A stretch of DNA of 64,000 nt, from contig OX595990.1 in NCBI GenBank assembly GCA_951394045.1, positions 1,116,001-1,180,000 of the forward strand. The letters are read 5' to 3'. Position 1 is the stretch's first letter, and every line of letters starts with the position of its first letter. The notes beneath the pieces are model-generated. The model was not told where the DNA came from. It saw only the letters and a program-made list of their open reading frames with translations, and made no database searches. This DNA comes from Nitzschia sp. DOCU1 (taxonomy: Eukaryota > Bacillariophyta > Bacillariophyceae > Bacillariales > Bacillariaceae). The translations under genes and the position numbers were made by a program. This document shows, piece by piece, positions 1 through 9,418 of this stretch.

Positions 1-241
1 CACAAGAGGCAAAATATGCCGCCAATGGATGATTTCGCCGTCTGTGCCAGCGGAAATGTGTTTCCACTCCAACAGAGGGTCAAAAATCCAATACAATGCC
101 GTGGTCATGTGAGCACACACCTGAGCCACTACGAAGCCCCCATTTGGCAGATCCAACAAACGAGCTCCCCTGAGTGGATTGACTGTTGAAGGCGGCAGCC
201 GGCGCAAAGGCCAGGATAAACACAGCAGATTGGATTTTCAT
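1..241 (-). CDS. Plastid-targeted protein, 5' end only (runs off the left edge)
   Basis: The gene begins with ATG at 241 and is truncated by the window edge. Exon 1 (241-121) encodes a hydrophobic leader, MKIQSAVFILAFAPAAAFNS. It ends in an A|F motif like the diatom ASAFAP plastid-import signal. A GTGTGT donor at 120 and a CACAG acceptor at 43-42 define a 79-nt intron. Splicing leaves an open frame continuing as SGSDGEIIHWRHILPLV to the edge. The longer open frame from 424 adds an implausible Ser/Pro-rich upstream part, so the internal Met is preferred. The visible mature part is too short to name. The gene is divergent from fabH, so the two share the 242-874 region. Confidence 0.5.
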
Positions 242-874
242 TGTCGATGCGGACGAAGGAATTATGTTAGGATGTGAAATGAGATGTCTCCCCCTATCTT
301 CGTCGTTCGATGCAGCCGTCGGCGAGCACTTCGGCGGGGACGTCGGTGATGACGAAATGATGATGTCGGGCCTTGCGTCGAGCGAGAAAGGTTTGTGACG
401 GTTGAAAAGATCGGATGCAAGCATGAACTTCCAAAATGAGATTCTCTATTTATAAGCTTAAATTCTGTATTCAAAGGAATGTGGTCAGGTCACACATTTC
501 CTATTGAGATCGCTGACGTCACTCACAGGCAGGTTATCGGGATGGCGAGATGTCGATCTTTGATTGGCGGAGTATCTTTTTCGGATGGATGGCCAGACTT
601 CGATGGGTACGTGGTTTTTCAAGTTTCGTGCCGATCCACGAGAACCCATCGGATCGATCCGTCAATTGACGTCGATCTCAAGTCTGCTGATGGGTTTGCT
701 GTAAAATTGATTGGCGACGACGGACGTTCGATCGGGACGGGGCGATCGCTGAGATTTGACATCATCATCATCTTTGGGCCCCAATTCTGGCCTGGTTGGA
801 GTCTTTGTGATTCACGTAATTGCAACTCTCAAAGTCGTATAGTACTGACTTTTCTTGTACTAGCACTGTTGACA
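242..874. promoter_or_regulatory. Shared upstream region of two divergent plastid-protein genes, with CRE-like sites
   Basis: This 633-bp gap separates the divergent starts of the left-edge gene (241, minus) and fabH (875, plus). It contains a perfect palindromic TGACGTCA at 514-521 and a second TGACGTC at 667-673. In diatoms TGACGT motifs are known as CO2/cAMP-responsive elements bound by bZIP factors; a regulatory role here is inference. A TATTTATA stretch lies near 447-454. An open frame runs through the fabH-proximal half, but its translation before the leader Met at 875 is not leader-like. Confidence 0.35.
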
Positions 875-2107
875 ATGAAATTTTCTGGAAGTTGCGTCGC
901 TATTCTGTCCCTAGTATTGGGTTTGACAAATGCTGCATTTGTTCCAAACAGTATTGGCGCCACGACCTTCGTCGACCGCCGGTCGACACACTTGGACATG
1001 GCAGGATCTGGACGAATGACTTGTCGTCCCATTGGAGTTGGTCATGCTGCTCCTGAAAAGATTATTACCAATGTCGATTTGGAGTCCATCGTAGAAACTA
1101 GTGACGAATGGATCCAGACTAGGACTGGCATTGCGCAGCGAAGAGTCTTGACCGGTGATGAAAGTCTCCGTTCTTTAGGCGTAAAGGCTGCACAACAAGC
1201 ACTAAAAAACGCTGGTGTCAAGGCAGAAGATATTGATATGGTCATTTGTGCGACATCGAGCCCTGACGACATGTTTGGAGATGCCACTGCTATTGCGGCT
1301 GAACTTGGATGCACAACAGACACCATGGGATTCGACCTCACAGCGGCTTGCTCGGGATTTCTATTCGCTACTGCTACGGCAGGTCAGTTCCTGTCCGGCC
1401 CAACTTCAAAGATGAAGAACATTCTGGTCATTGGGGCTGATGCGCTGAGCCGGTGGATAGACTGGGACGATAGAAATGTTTGCATTTTGTTTGGTGACGG
1501 AGCCGGGGCCATGGTCATGACCAATGAAGGGGGCGATGACGAAGAATCAGGTATCCTTGGTTTCTCGGCACATTCAAATGGTAAAGGCTACCCCGACCTG
1601 AACTGTCTGTAAGTACAAATGCGAAGCTTCGGCGTTGCTGCTAAAATGCCGTGGTTGCTTATAGTCCTCTTCGTCTTGGTCTGTAGATACGCTGGTGTGC
1701 CTCGGGCAGTCAAAACCCCTGGAGGAGATACAATGGTTACAACAGGCAAGTACGCCAACGTAAAAATGAACGGCCAAGAAGTGTACAAATTCGCTACCCG
1801 AGAAGTCCCACGAGTGATCGAGGAAGCTCTCGAGTCCGCCGAACTGACAGCAGCAGACGTCGACTGGGTCTTGCTCCACCAAGCCAACATCCGTATTATG
1901 GAAGTCGTCGCCAAGCGGCTAAATATTCCAATGGAAAAAGTCATTCGAAACCTCGACAAGTACGGAAACACTAGCGCTGCCTCTATCCCCATTGCCTTGA
2001 GCGAAGCAGTGGCTTCTGGCAAGGTAAAGAAGGGCGACATCATTGCTTGCTCTGGATTCGGAGCTGGTCTCTCTTGGGGTGCCGTTATCATGAAATGGGG
2101 CAAGTAG
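875..2107 (+). CDS. fabH: 3-oxoacyl-ACP synthase III (KAS III), plastid-targeted
   Basis: KAS III condenses acetyl-CoA with malonyl-ACP and starts type II fatty-acid synthesis in the plastid. Two exons (875-1608 and 1687-2107) flank a 78-nt GTAAGT...TAG intron; splicing gives 384 residues. The first about 21 residues form a signal peptide ending NA|AFVP, the diatom plastid motif. All three members of the catalytic triad are visible: Cys159 in AACSGF, His309 in LLHQAN and Asn339 in GNTSAAS. The His-Asn spacing of 30 matches E. coli FabH. The C-terminal glycine-rich [12 protein letters not shown] loop is intact. The upstream in-frame extension to 479 was not used because it would bury the leader. 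The left-edge gene diverges from it and the cyclophilin gene converges on it. Confidence 0.93.
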
Positions 2108-2388
2108 AGGTGCTTCCATCTTCACCGCCCCTTTCCCACTTGAATCCACGCCTTCTTCCCATGTAAATGCCAGCACGATACGTACCTATATCGCTAATAA
2201 TAATGACTAATGACTATCGACCTGATATGGTGACTGTTCCTCTCCGCTACTGCAAGTTCGATACTAGTGTTCTCAGAATGAAAACACGCCAGGCTCGAGG
2301 ATCTCTTTTGTTTCGTCAACGACAATTTCTCCCTAGTTCGTCGGAGGTACCACTTTTGCAGACAAAACATGTTTTTTTACTACAGTGT

Positions 2389-3198
2389 TCATGCTGCTCT
2401 TGTTATGTCGTCCTCTAGGATACCACAGTCGGCCACTCGAAGCTGTACTGTACTGGGGAATCCCTTCTTTGTAATCAGCGTCGATTCCCACTTTTGAACT
2501 TGTAGCAGAGATTGCTCCTCTAACCTTCCAATCGCCACCGCCTTGCCATCCATGTGTGGAGCATGTTGGCTGCAGAGCAGAAATCTGGAATCAATTTCTT
2601 TGACTCGTTGGCTCAACATTGTGACAACTCCTGGAATGTGAGACAGTACCATCTTCTCCGTCTGTTCCATACTCGTAACACTAGTCGGCATTCGCAAATC
2701 GTCGTGACAGCGACCTGTCCCCTTCCATACATGACCTCCCATGAGGCCGACTTTCTTTTCCACCCTGTGGAGAGTTGATCCTTTATATCCATTCGCTTCT
2801 GCTTCGAGCAGCTTGGTGAAATTTTCTGTAGCTCGGGGAAAGACTTCACTTGCCAGCTCCAGGATCAGGCGGTGTTTCTCCTTTCGCTCGCTGCGATCGG
2901 AGTCTTTGTGGATCGGTTCTACCACAACGTCCATGTACACAAATTGACTGCCCAGAGCGAACACAGCATCATTCCAGGCTTTCAACTCTTCCACGTTCAA
3001 ATGACTGTGCTCTCCCTGAAGGTGACGACCGCCTTTGCCAGCTCGATAGTTGACCCACCAGCCGTGATCACGGGCGCCCCGATTTCCTCCGCTGCTGCCA
3101 AACGGTCGCGCCTGTCTCGTTACGGGGATGATTCCTCCCAAACAACTTTGCAAACAACGCTTCGGAAACATTTGCAGGACACTCGTCGACTGCAACAT
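2389..3198 (-). CDS. Cyclophilin-like protein, degenerate active site
   Basis: Intronless, 269 residues. From about residue 90 it follows the cyclophilin fold order: a first strand, ATENFTKLLEAE, YKGSTLHRVEKKVGLMGG, a GTG segment, HIPGVVTMLSQ, a SRFLLCSQ strand and PHMDGKAVAIGRL. The active-site Arg of the FHR motif is kept (LHRV). The Gln two turns later is Met, and the ligand-binding Trp of the usual WLDGK is His, so isomerase activity is doubtful. The N-terminus is basic and contains a GGxxGARDHGWWVNY segment I do not recognise; it could be an organelle transit region. It converges on fabH. The fold assignment is fairly sure; catalytic function and location are not. Confidence 0.7.
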   Translation of the reverse strand: MLQSTSVLQMFPKRCLQSCLGGIIPVTRQARPFGSSGGNRGARDHGWWVNYRAGKGGRHLQGEHSHLNVEELKAWNDAVFALGSQFVYMDVVVEPIHKDSDRSERKEKHRLILELASEVFPRATENFTKLLEAEANGYKGSTLHRVEKKVGLMGGHVWKGTGRCHDDLRMPTSVTSMEQTEKMVLSHIPGVVTMLSQRVKEIDSRFLLCSQHAPHMDGKAVAIGRLEEQSLLQVQKWESTLITKKGFPSTVQLRVADCGILEDDITRAA

Positions 3199-4211
3199 GG
3201 TAAATGGACGTCGTACAAATCAGTCTATGTCGTGAGAATGAAAAGTAGTCCTACAAGAGAAATGGCAGATGATGCCTGACCATTTTGTGGCCGACGATGA
3301 TGGTAGAGCGCGGCTGTTTTGGGACATTCTACTCCTTTGAGTCGTATGATTACTGGCGACAGACAGACTATGCAAAGATCGTCGATGATCGAAATGGAAG
3401 CCTACGTGGCTTGTTGGTCTCAGCAGCCGCCGCGGTGGAACTGATAGTAGTCATAGCAGCACTACCAGGTATGATATCACTCCCGATAGTATCGTACCTG
3501 GTACTATACCAGGTACATGCTGGCCACTACTACCAATCTACGATATGCAAGCGGGGATGGCAGCTACAACTTGACCTACTCCTAAGCGAGAACAAGCTCC
3601 TTTCTACTCTAGTAGAGCCAAAAGTAAGTGCCAACAGCGACCAAAAAACGACGAAGCCCCAGCCATGCCGCCAGGACTTGGTAATGCTGAAGAGGCTGCT
3701 CCTGTTTCGGTTTGCCTACAAAGACCTTTTGGGGGCGTACAGCTGTGTATCGACATGGCAGTCTCATTGTTCCCGGTCTAGTCCCTGATACGTAAGCTAT
3801 ACGATTATCGTTCTACTGTACCAGGTAATGTGAGGACTTCGTACAAGATCATTGTGTAGACGAACACCAACTACCGGTAGATAGCGAGGGGTGCAGACAA
3901 GACTTGCTACTAAGACTGCAGGCACTGCTAGGTTCGAAAGCACATACGTTCTCACATCAATAACATGAATTAACTTCTTTAGTTTGCAACAGGGCATGCC
4001 GCGGGGTTATGTAAGGACTTTCGACGAGCTGGGCCATAACAATTCCAGGTTTCTCAATACAGATGCAAAGTGCCTCCAAAGCTACAAGATGTCCATCATC
4101 ATTGACCTTCTAAACAAACAAAAAGATCAACAAGAGGAAACATCCAATGGATAGTCATCAATGCACCGAGAAGGGGTTCTCCTGTTCGAAAGCTTCAATG
4201 TGGATCAACGC
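3199..4211. other. Intergenic region with inverted TACCAGGTA motifs
   Basis: No convincing gene is seen in this 1-kb stretch. A 167-codon open frame at 3285-3788 has no recognisable domain. The region holds a cluster of inverted motifs: ACCAGGTA at 3464-3471, TACCTGGTA at 3495-3503 and TACCAGGTA at 3507-3515. The last two form a 9-bp stem with a 3-nt loop. Another ACCAGGTA lies near 3820. Confidence 0.35.
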
Positions 4212-4945
4212 TTAAAAGAGGAGGCGGTAGTCCATCGACATGCTCATGCACATGTCATAATCGGGAGAACCGAGGATCTCCTCATCGGTAGGTGGATAAT
4301 ATACCTTCGTTCCCTTTCCACCACTGCTCTTGGATGACTTGCTGCTCTTTGAACTCTTTCCACTCTTGGAGCCCTTGGCACTCTGAAGACAAAAAGATTG
4401 AGAGAACGAAAGTTAGTTTGCAATTCCGAGAACAACAAATCAATGTTGACCTCAGCATTGAACACACGTACCTTGCTGCCGGAGCCCTTGCCAGAACCTT
4501 TGCTACTCTTACTGGCTTTGGCGCTGCCGGAGCCCTTGCCACCCTTGCTAGAGCCTCCTTTGCCACTGCCACCCTTGCTGCTCTTGCCACCCTTGCTAGA
4601 GCCTCCTTTGCCACTGCCACCCTTGCCAGAGCCCTTGCTGCTCTTGCCACCCTTGCTAGAGCCTCCTTTGCCACTGCCACCCTTGCCAGAGCCTCCTTTG
4701 CCACCCTTGCCAGAGCCTCCTTTGCCACTGCTGTCGCCGCCGTCTCCACCGTCACTCCCGTAGTCGTATCCAGCGGACAGATCCCGACGAGCGTCATTCC
4801 AAAGCTGGGCCAAGCCAGCCTCTTGGATCTCCTCTTCCATGTCTACGTCATACAGGAAGTTTCGCTTACGAACAAGATTTCGATCAGCTTCGACCCAGTT
4901 TTGAAGGGCCAGAAGGGCTACAAGCAAAAAAGATTGGCGTATCAT
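4212..4945 (-). CDS. Secreted Gly/Ser/Lys-rich protein, silaffin-like
   Basis: Two exons (4945-4472 and 4382-4212) flank an 89-nt GTACGT...CAG intron in phase 0; the product is 214 residues. A clear signal peptide (MIRQSFLLVALLALQNWVEA) is followed by an RNL tripeptide, similar to the RXL sites where some silaffins are cleaved, and by an acidic segment. From about residue 64 the sequence is almost only Gly, Ser and Lys in repeats such as GSGKGGSSKGGKSSK. At the start of exon 2, KGSKSGKSSKSSKSSK places six lysines at every third position. This is the pentalysine-cluster pattern known to direct diatom silica proteins. The tail (VYYPPTDEEI...MCMSMSMDY) is not repetitive. A role in biosilica or cell-wall matrix is inference from composition. 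Without splicing the frame continues into unrelated sequence. Confidence 0.75.
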
Positions 4946-5719
4946 GGTGAATCAGCTACAACAAATAAACAATGAAAGGGAAGCAACGAGCTGTTGTTTC
5001 CTTTTGAAAATATAACGACTCGAGTGGGCAAACTTGAAAGTTATGCAAACACAAAAATGGCACAAGATTTATCTGGCTTGGCTTTTGTATGGAGGCGAGA
5101 ATCCGCTTGAGAAGACAGCGTTTGCCACTACTAGTGCTGAACGGGCAAAGAGAGGCTCCCAAATGTTGTGTCTTGCACACTCTCGGTGTTCAAAATGTGA
5201 GCGCCATTTCATTTGGATAACATGTGGTTCATTACTTAGAAAGAGAATCGACGTTCAAAACGCATACTTGCTTCAGTTTTGTAGATCAATATTATAGAAA
5301 TTAGGATTCAATGATAAAATACTTAGAAGAAATTCGGAGTCGACAAACCGTAATTTAACGTATGGAAGGTCACAATGGTCTACTATGGGCGAAACTATCC
5401 AATCTCCCTCTCTCCATCCAAGCACGACTTGCACATAGACCTGAGTTGAGCGGGCGAAAAATATGTCCCGCGTGTTTAGATGAGCGCCAAAGTGGTTCGA
5501 ACGAACGCGGACAGATTTTTGGCTGCCTGGCCGTCTTTCTGTTGGTTGCCTTCACCTCTTCCGATCTTTCGCGAAGGCGTCACAAAAAAACGTCGAAGGT
5601 AGCAAAAAGGGGACCTCCGGCCGACGATGATGGCTCATGAGCGTTGAGAGGGACAAGCATTTTTATCACTTTTTCCCATCATACCACATAGGAGCAAGGA
5701 TCCAGGTTCGACCTCAACG
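4946..5719. other. Intergenic region between divergent genes
   Basis: This lies between the divergent silaffin-like and MATE genes. Short open frames (for example 5362-5640) show no domain or leader. No repeat or RNA gene was recognised. It presumably holds both promoters. Confidence 0.3.
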
Positions 5720-7294
5720 ATGAGTAACATTATAAGCTCCCGTCGGTGTCTCCTGCTGTTATGCGGCTATTTCAGTGCCCTGCCGATATTACTCGTGGTT
5801 GGATTTCAGTTCCAATCCCCTCCGAATCCTTGGTTGCCACGGCATACTTCGCCTTGCAGAGGTTCCTCAAAGTCGCTGGAGTCATGCTCCTCCCTTTTTC
5901 AAAGAAGGACGCTGTTATTACTGTCATCTGGGACCACTTCCTCCGAGCAAGGAGGTGAATCGTCCGATGGGGAAACAGAACGACCAGACTATCGGTGGAC
6001 GAGGCAAAATTTTGACTTGGCAATCCCAGCATTTGTCGGCATGCTTGCCGACCCGCTCCTCAGTCTTGTGGACACTGCATATATTGGAAGGGTGGGACCC
6101 ACTGAATTGGCTGCTCTCGGCGCTTGCACTAGCATCTTTCACCTGGCATTTAACGCCTTTCGAGCGACCACCACGGCGACAACCTCTCTGGTCGGTAATG
6201 CCGAAACGGAGGATGAACGGCGTCAGATTACCAAGATTTCTCTCTCTTTGGGTGCTGTACTGGGTCTCATAGTCATGACGGTACTGCAGCTGACGGGGCC
6301 TTGGTGTTTAGGGACAATGGGCGTGCCAAGAAAGTCGCCCTTATTCAAGCCTGCCATTGAGTACCTTGGGGCAAGGGCTTGGGCTGCACCTGCAGTCTTG
6401 TTCATTGTCGTGGCGGAAGGAGCATTCCGAGGCTACGGTGATACAAAAATTCCCCTTTTGGCGAGTTTGGCAGCTTCTTTTGTCAATCTTATTCTTGATC
6501 CAATTCTAATGTTTCCTCTGGGCATGGGCGTGGCTGGTGCAGCGGCCGCAACGGGTCTGTCACAAGTAGGAGCCGCTGCTGTTTATGCTTACTTTCTCCT
6601 GAAACGACAAATGCTGCCTCTGCGAGGAGCCCAGTCAAACGTGGCAAGTGGCAACATTATTCGAACCATTTTAGGCGCGAACCTAGCAATGGTGTGTAAG
6701 CAGGGAAGCCTACTATTGGCATGGGCTTACGCAACCGCCAGGGCCACAAGGATTGGAAGTGCACACGTCGCTGCACACCAAGTAGCGTTATCCTGCTGGT
6801 TAGTGTTTGCGCTCATCCTGGATGGAGCAGCGGTGTCTGCACAAGTTCTCATGAGTCGGTCTCTGGGCTCTATGAAAAAAGCCAGATCGTTGGTTTCCTA
6901 CATGGGGCGCTTTGCCTGCATACAGGGAATGGTGACTACTGCGCTGGTTCTCCTGGCGTCTCCTTATCTGCCAACCCTCTTCACATCCGATAAGGTGATT
7001 GGATTTCATCTCCACAGTCTCATGCCCCAACTAGCATGGCAACAAATCCTCGTCAGTGTCACCCTCGTCACGGAATCGCTTGCCATTGGAGGGAATCAAT
7101 TTCAACTCTTGGCCTTTGGAACCACTGTGTCCACATTTTTTGCCATGTGGCAACTGCGAATGGCGACGGATGTTGTAGCCATTTGGTCCAAAGGTATTGT
7201 CACCCTATTTGTCGGTCGGTTAATTACGGCTGTGATTGGAACACTCCGAGTGCTCCATCAAGAAGGGAGACAACACGCAAAAGAGTCATCATAA
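5720..7294 (+). CDS. MATE-family (DinF-like) efflux transporter
   Basis: Single exon, 524 residues. MATE transporters export organic cations, metabolites or toxins in exchange for H+ or Na+. After an N-terminal hydrophobic segment (about residues 9-30) and a Ser-rich linker, the MatE fold starts near residue 90 with NFDLAIPAFVGMLADPLLSLVDTAYIGRVGPTELAALG. This is the characteristic first helix pair of the DinF/plant-plastid branch. About twelve membrane segments follow in two halves; the second begins near GANLAMVCKQGSLLLAWAYATARA. The extended N-terminus could be a plastid leader but has no clear ASAFAP motif. The substrate cannot be read from sequence. Confidence 0.88.
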   Translation: MSNIISSRRCLLLLCGYFSALPILLVVGFQFQSPPNPWLPRHTSPCRGSSKSLESCSSLFQRRTLLLLSSGTTSSEQGGESSDGETERPDYRWTRQNFDLAIPAFVGMLADPLLSLVDTAYIGRVGPTELAALGACTSIFHLAFNAFRATTTATTSLVGNAETEDERRQITKISLSLGAVLGLIVMTVLQLTGPWCLGTMGVPRKSPLFKPAIEYLGARAWAAPAVLFIVVAEGAFRGYGDTKIPLLASLAASFVNLILDPILMFPLGMGVAGAAAATGLSQVGAAAVYAYFLLKRQMLPLRGAQSNVASGNIIRTILGANLAMVCKQGSLLLAWAYATARATRIGSAHVAAHQVALSCWLVFALILDGAAVSAQVLMSRSLGSMKKARSLVSYMGRFACIQGMVTTALVLLASPYLPTLFTSDKVIGFHLHSLMPQLAWQQILVSVTLVTESLAIGGNQFQLLAFGTTVSTFFAMWQLRMATDVVAIWSKGIVTLFVGRLITAVIGTLRVLHQEGRQHAKESS

Positions 7295-7836
7295 TCAGCT
7301 ACTTTAAAACCATTACAACCTTGCAGGAGTAAAAGATCTTTTATTTCGGCAAGTCACAACTACTAGCACCTTCCAATCGATTGTAACTAATGCATACACA
7401 TCATAGCATTCTTTGGGAGTCGCCTTATCCCTCTTTTCTGGATTCCCCCGAACTGGTTTCCTCAAAATTGATGTCCCGCTCGAGAAAAAGAAAACTTCCA
7501 CGTGGCATGTGCATACGCTTTCGCGCCTTTTTTCTTCGTTTCCCGCCTTTCCCGCCCTTTTGGTTTCTCTCGTGATGGAAACGTCACTTCTCATCTTTTC
7601 TCTCCAAAGCGTTCGTCGTCTTCTTCTTCTTCACATCCAAGGGAAGAAGAATTTGTCTTTCCTTGCTACTTGCGCAATTGCTCACAAGGCATCCGATTCA
7701 ACTGTTGCAGACAGCATTTTGTTTTAAAAAAGACAACCCATACTGTTTATTTGCGTGGCCAGAAGTTTTGTCGCAAAATTGGCGGACTAATACTAATACT
7801 CAAGCAACCTCGGTTGTAGCCCGCATCATTGTCATC
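7295..7836. other. Intergenic, pyrimidine-rich
   Basis: Separates the MATE gene from the LYR gene on the same strand. It contains T/C-rich tracts around 7500-7640. Frames through it have no recognisable domains and no gene is called. Confidence 0.3.
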
Positions 7837-8166
7837 ATGCCGCCAAGTATATGGGTCCCTACTGGGCGCGCAGCGGCTTCCCGTTTTTCATCCCATCGAG
7901 AGGAGGCATTGAGTCTCTACAGAGAAATTCTCAGAACAGCAAAGCACTTTCATTGGTGTGATGAGAAAGGTATCCCATGGAATGTTCGGTTACGAAAACA
8001 AGCGCGACAAGAATTTGAAGCGTCCCGCGAGGAAAATGATCCACTCATCTTGGCGCGATTGTTGGTGACTGGTCGAGATTGTGTTCAACAGATTCAGCAG
8101 AAATTCAATGATGCTGACAAAGCGTGCTTGGATCGCATCAAACGAGACTCGGGTGGTCGGGGCTGA
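7837..8166 (+). CDS. LYR-motif protein (Complex1_LYR family)
   Basis: A small 109-residue protein. The signature L27-Y28-R29 in EALSLYREILRTAKHF is followed by a basic WNVRLRKQARQEFEASRE segment, the usual LYRM helical hairpin layout. A helix ending RDCVQQIQQKF closes the domain. LYR proteins are mitochondrial adaptors that bind acyl-carrier protein and help assemble respiratory complexes or deliver Fe-S clusters. Which assembly factor this is cannot be decided. The start at MPPSIWVP was chosen because the longer frame from 7663 lies in pyrimidine-rich leader and adds nothing conserved. Length fits the family. Confidence 0.75.
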   Translation: MPPSIWVPTGRAAASRFSSHREEALSLYREILRTAKHFHWCDEKGIPWNVRLRKQARQEFEASREENDPLILARLLVTGRDCVQQIQQKFNDADKACLDRIKRDSGGRG

Positions 8167-9418
8167 AATCGAGGAGCGTCGGTCGATTACATGCTCTAGT
8201 AGCCTGTAAGGGGCTTTGGAATTTTGTGCGAAAGTGGTGACAGATATCCGATGTTGGCAAACAGGATTCTGCGTTTGGCATGCTATTGGGGTGCTTGGCT
8301 TAGTTCGCGAAATGGAGCTGACGCGAGCATCCCCAACAAAGTGTTGCCCTCTTTGAAGGTATCCGAACTCGATACGATGTGCTATCATTTGCTGGTTTGT
8401 TTTGGCCAGCATCAGAATGGAACGCCAGCAGGTCAAATCTTGTAGCCCTGGTCATAATCGATCGACGGGGTGAATCAAAAAGCACGCAAATAAGTAGGAG
8501 TCGAGAGCCGATTGGGGAGCGTCGTTTGAAAGGTGGTAACGGCTATTAATTACATTCTGTTCCACCCAAAGACCATGTAATAAATGATATTAGAGTAACA
8601 GTATCAGTTTGCTGAAAAGCGCCGCAAAATCGCAGTGTGGGCGTCCGCTGCGCCGCCGGAAACAATTTGTTAACGAACGAAAAATGGAGTTGTAGCTCTC
8701 CTGATTACTCGCACGAGGATCCAGCTACTCCAGCCTTTGGCTTGATTGGACTCCTCTAGTAGTCGTTGCTTCCGTCAAGAAACCCTCCCTCCTTCGAGTA
8801 TTCATCCCATCATTATCAACCTAGTAGTAACAACTGCAGCACAGGGGGTCTCTCGCCTTGCGGTCGTGCCAACCACACTACTACGACATATTTTTTAGTA
8901 AATTTAGCTTATTGGTCGTGTGTGTCAACTTCGTTCTGCCTTCCGCGTTCGAGCCCATAAGTGTCGGGAATCAAATTCTGACGCAAAAGCCTCTCTGGAA
9001 GGTGCTCATATCGCGGTACGAGTCCATGTGTTCTTCTCAAACATTCTCCAGGCTCTTTATTCTCCGTGCCACGGATCCTCCCGAACCGTAGGGCGCAGAA
9101 TAGGCCGATCGTCTGGGACTGGACGAGGAGCGGTCTCTTCTATGCGTTTCAGTTTCATCGATATCACCTGAGCAATTCAATCCACATTCATTGCCTTTGG
9201 CCCAACAGGAGGAGAAAATTAAGGTGTTCGATAGCCACTTCCTCTGCTGCAAGGTTATCGCTCACCATTTTGCTATTTGTCCTGCAGAAGTAGCTTGTCT
9301 GGGTTCCGAAATTAGAGCCCAGTTGTGATTTTCCTTCTTGCCGGACTTTTTATACGGGCGAAAGACTTCCTGGCCGATACTATTATAGTCAATACAATCC
9401 GCTTGATCTTTCAACAAA
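8167..9418. other. Long intergenic region
   Basis: About 1.25 kb with no gene I can support. Short frames such as 8224-8445, 8858-9091 and 9325-9612 lack leaders and domains. It is presumably the promoter and leader of the large receptor gene at 9419. Confidence 0.3.

Noticed and set aside
479..874. An N-terminal extension of fabH.
   Set aside because: The frame is open, but using it would place the signal peptide and plastid motif internally.
3285..3788. A 167-codon open frame.
   Set aside because: No leader or domain is seen, the composition is irregular and it overlaps the TACCAGGTA palindromes. It is treated as non-coding.
4292..4975. Ala/Leu-rich plus-strand frames opposite the Gly/Ser/Lys protein.
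   Set aside because: They are antisense readings of the low-complexity GSK repeats. The minus strand has a signal peptide and a clean intron.
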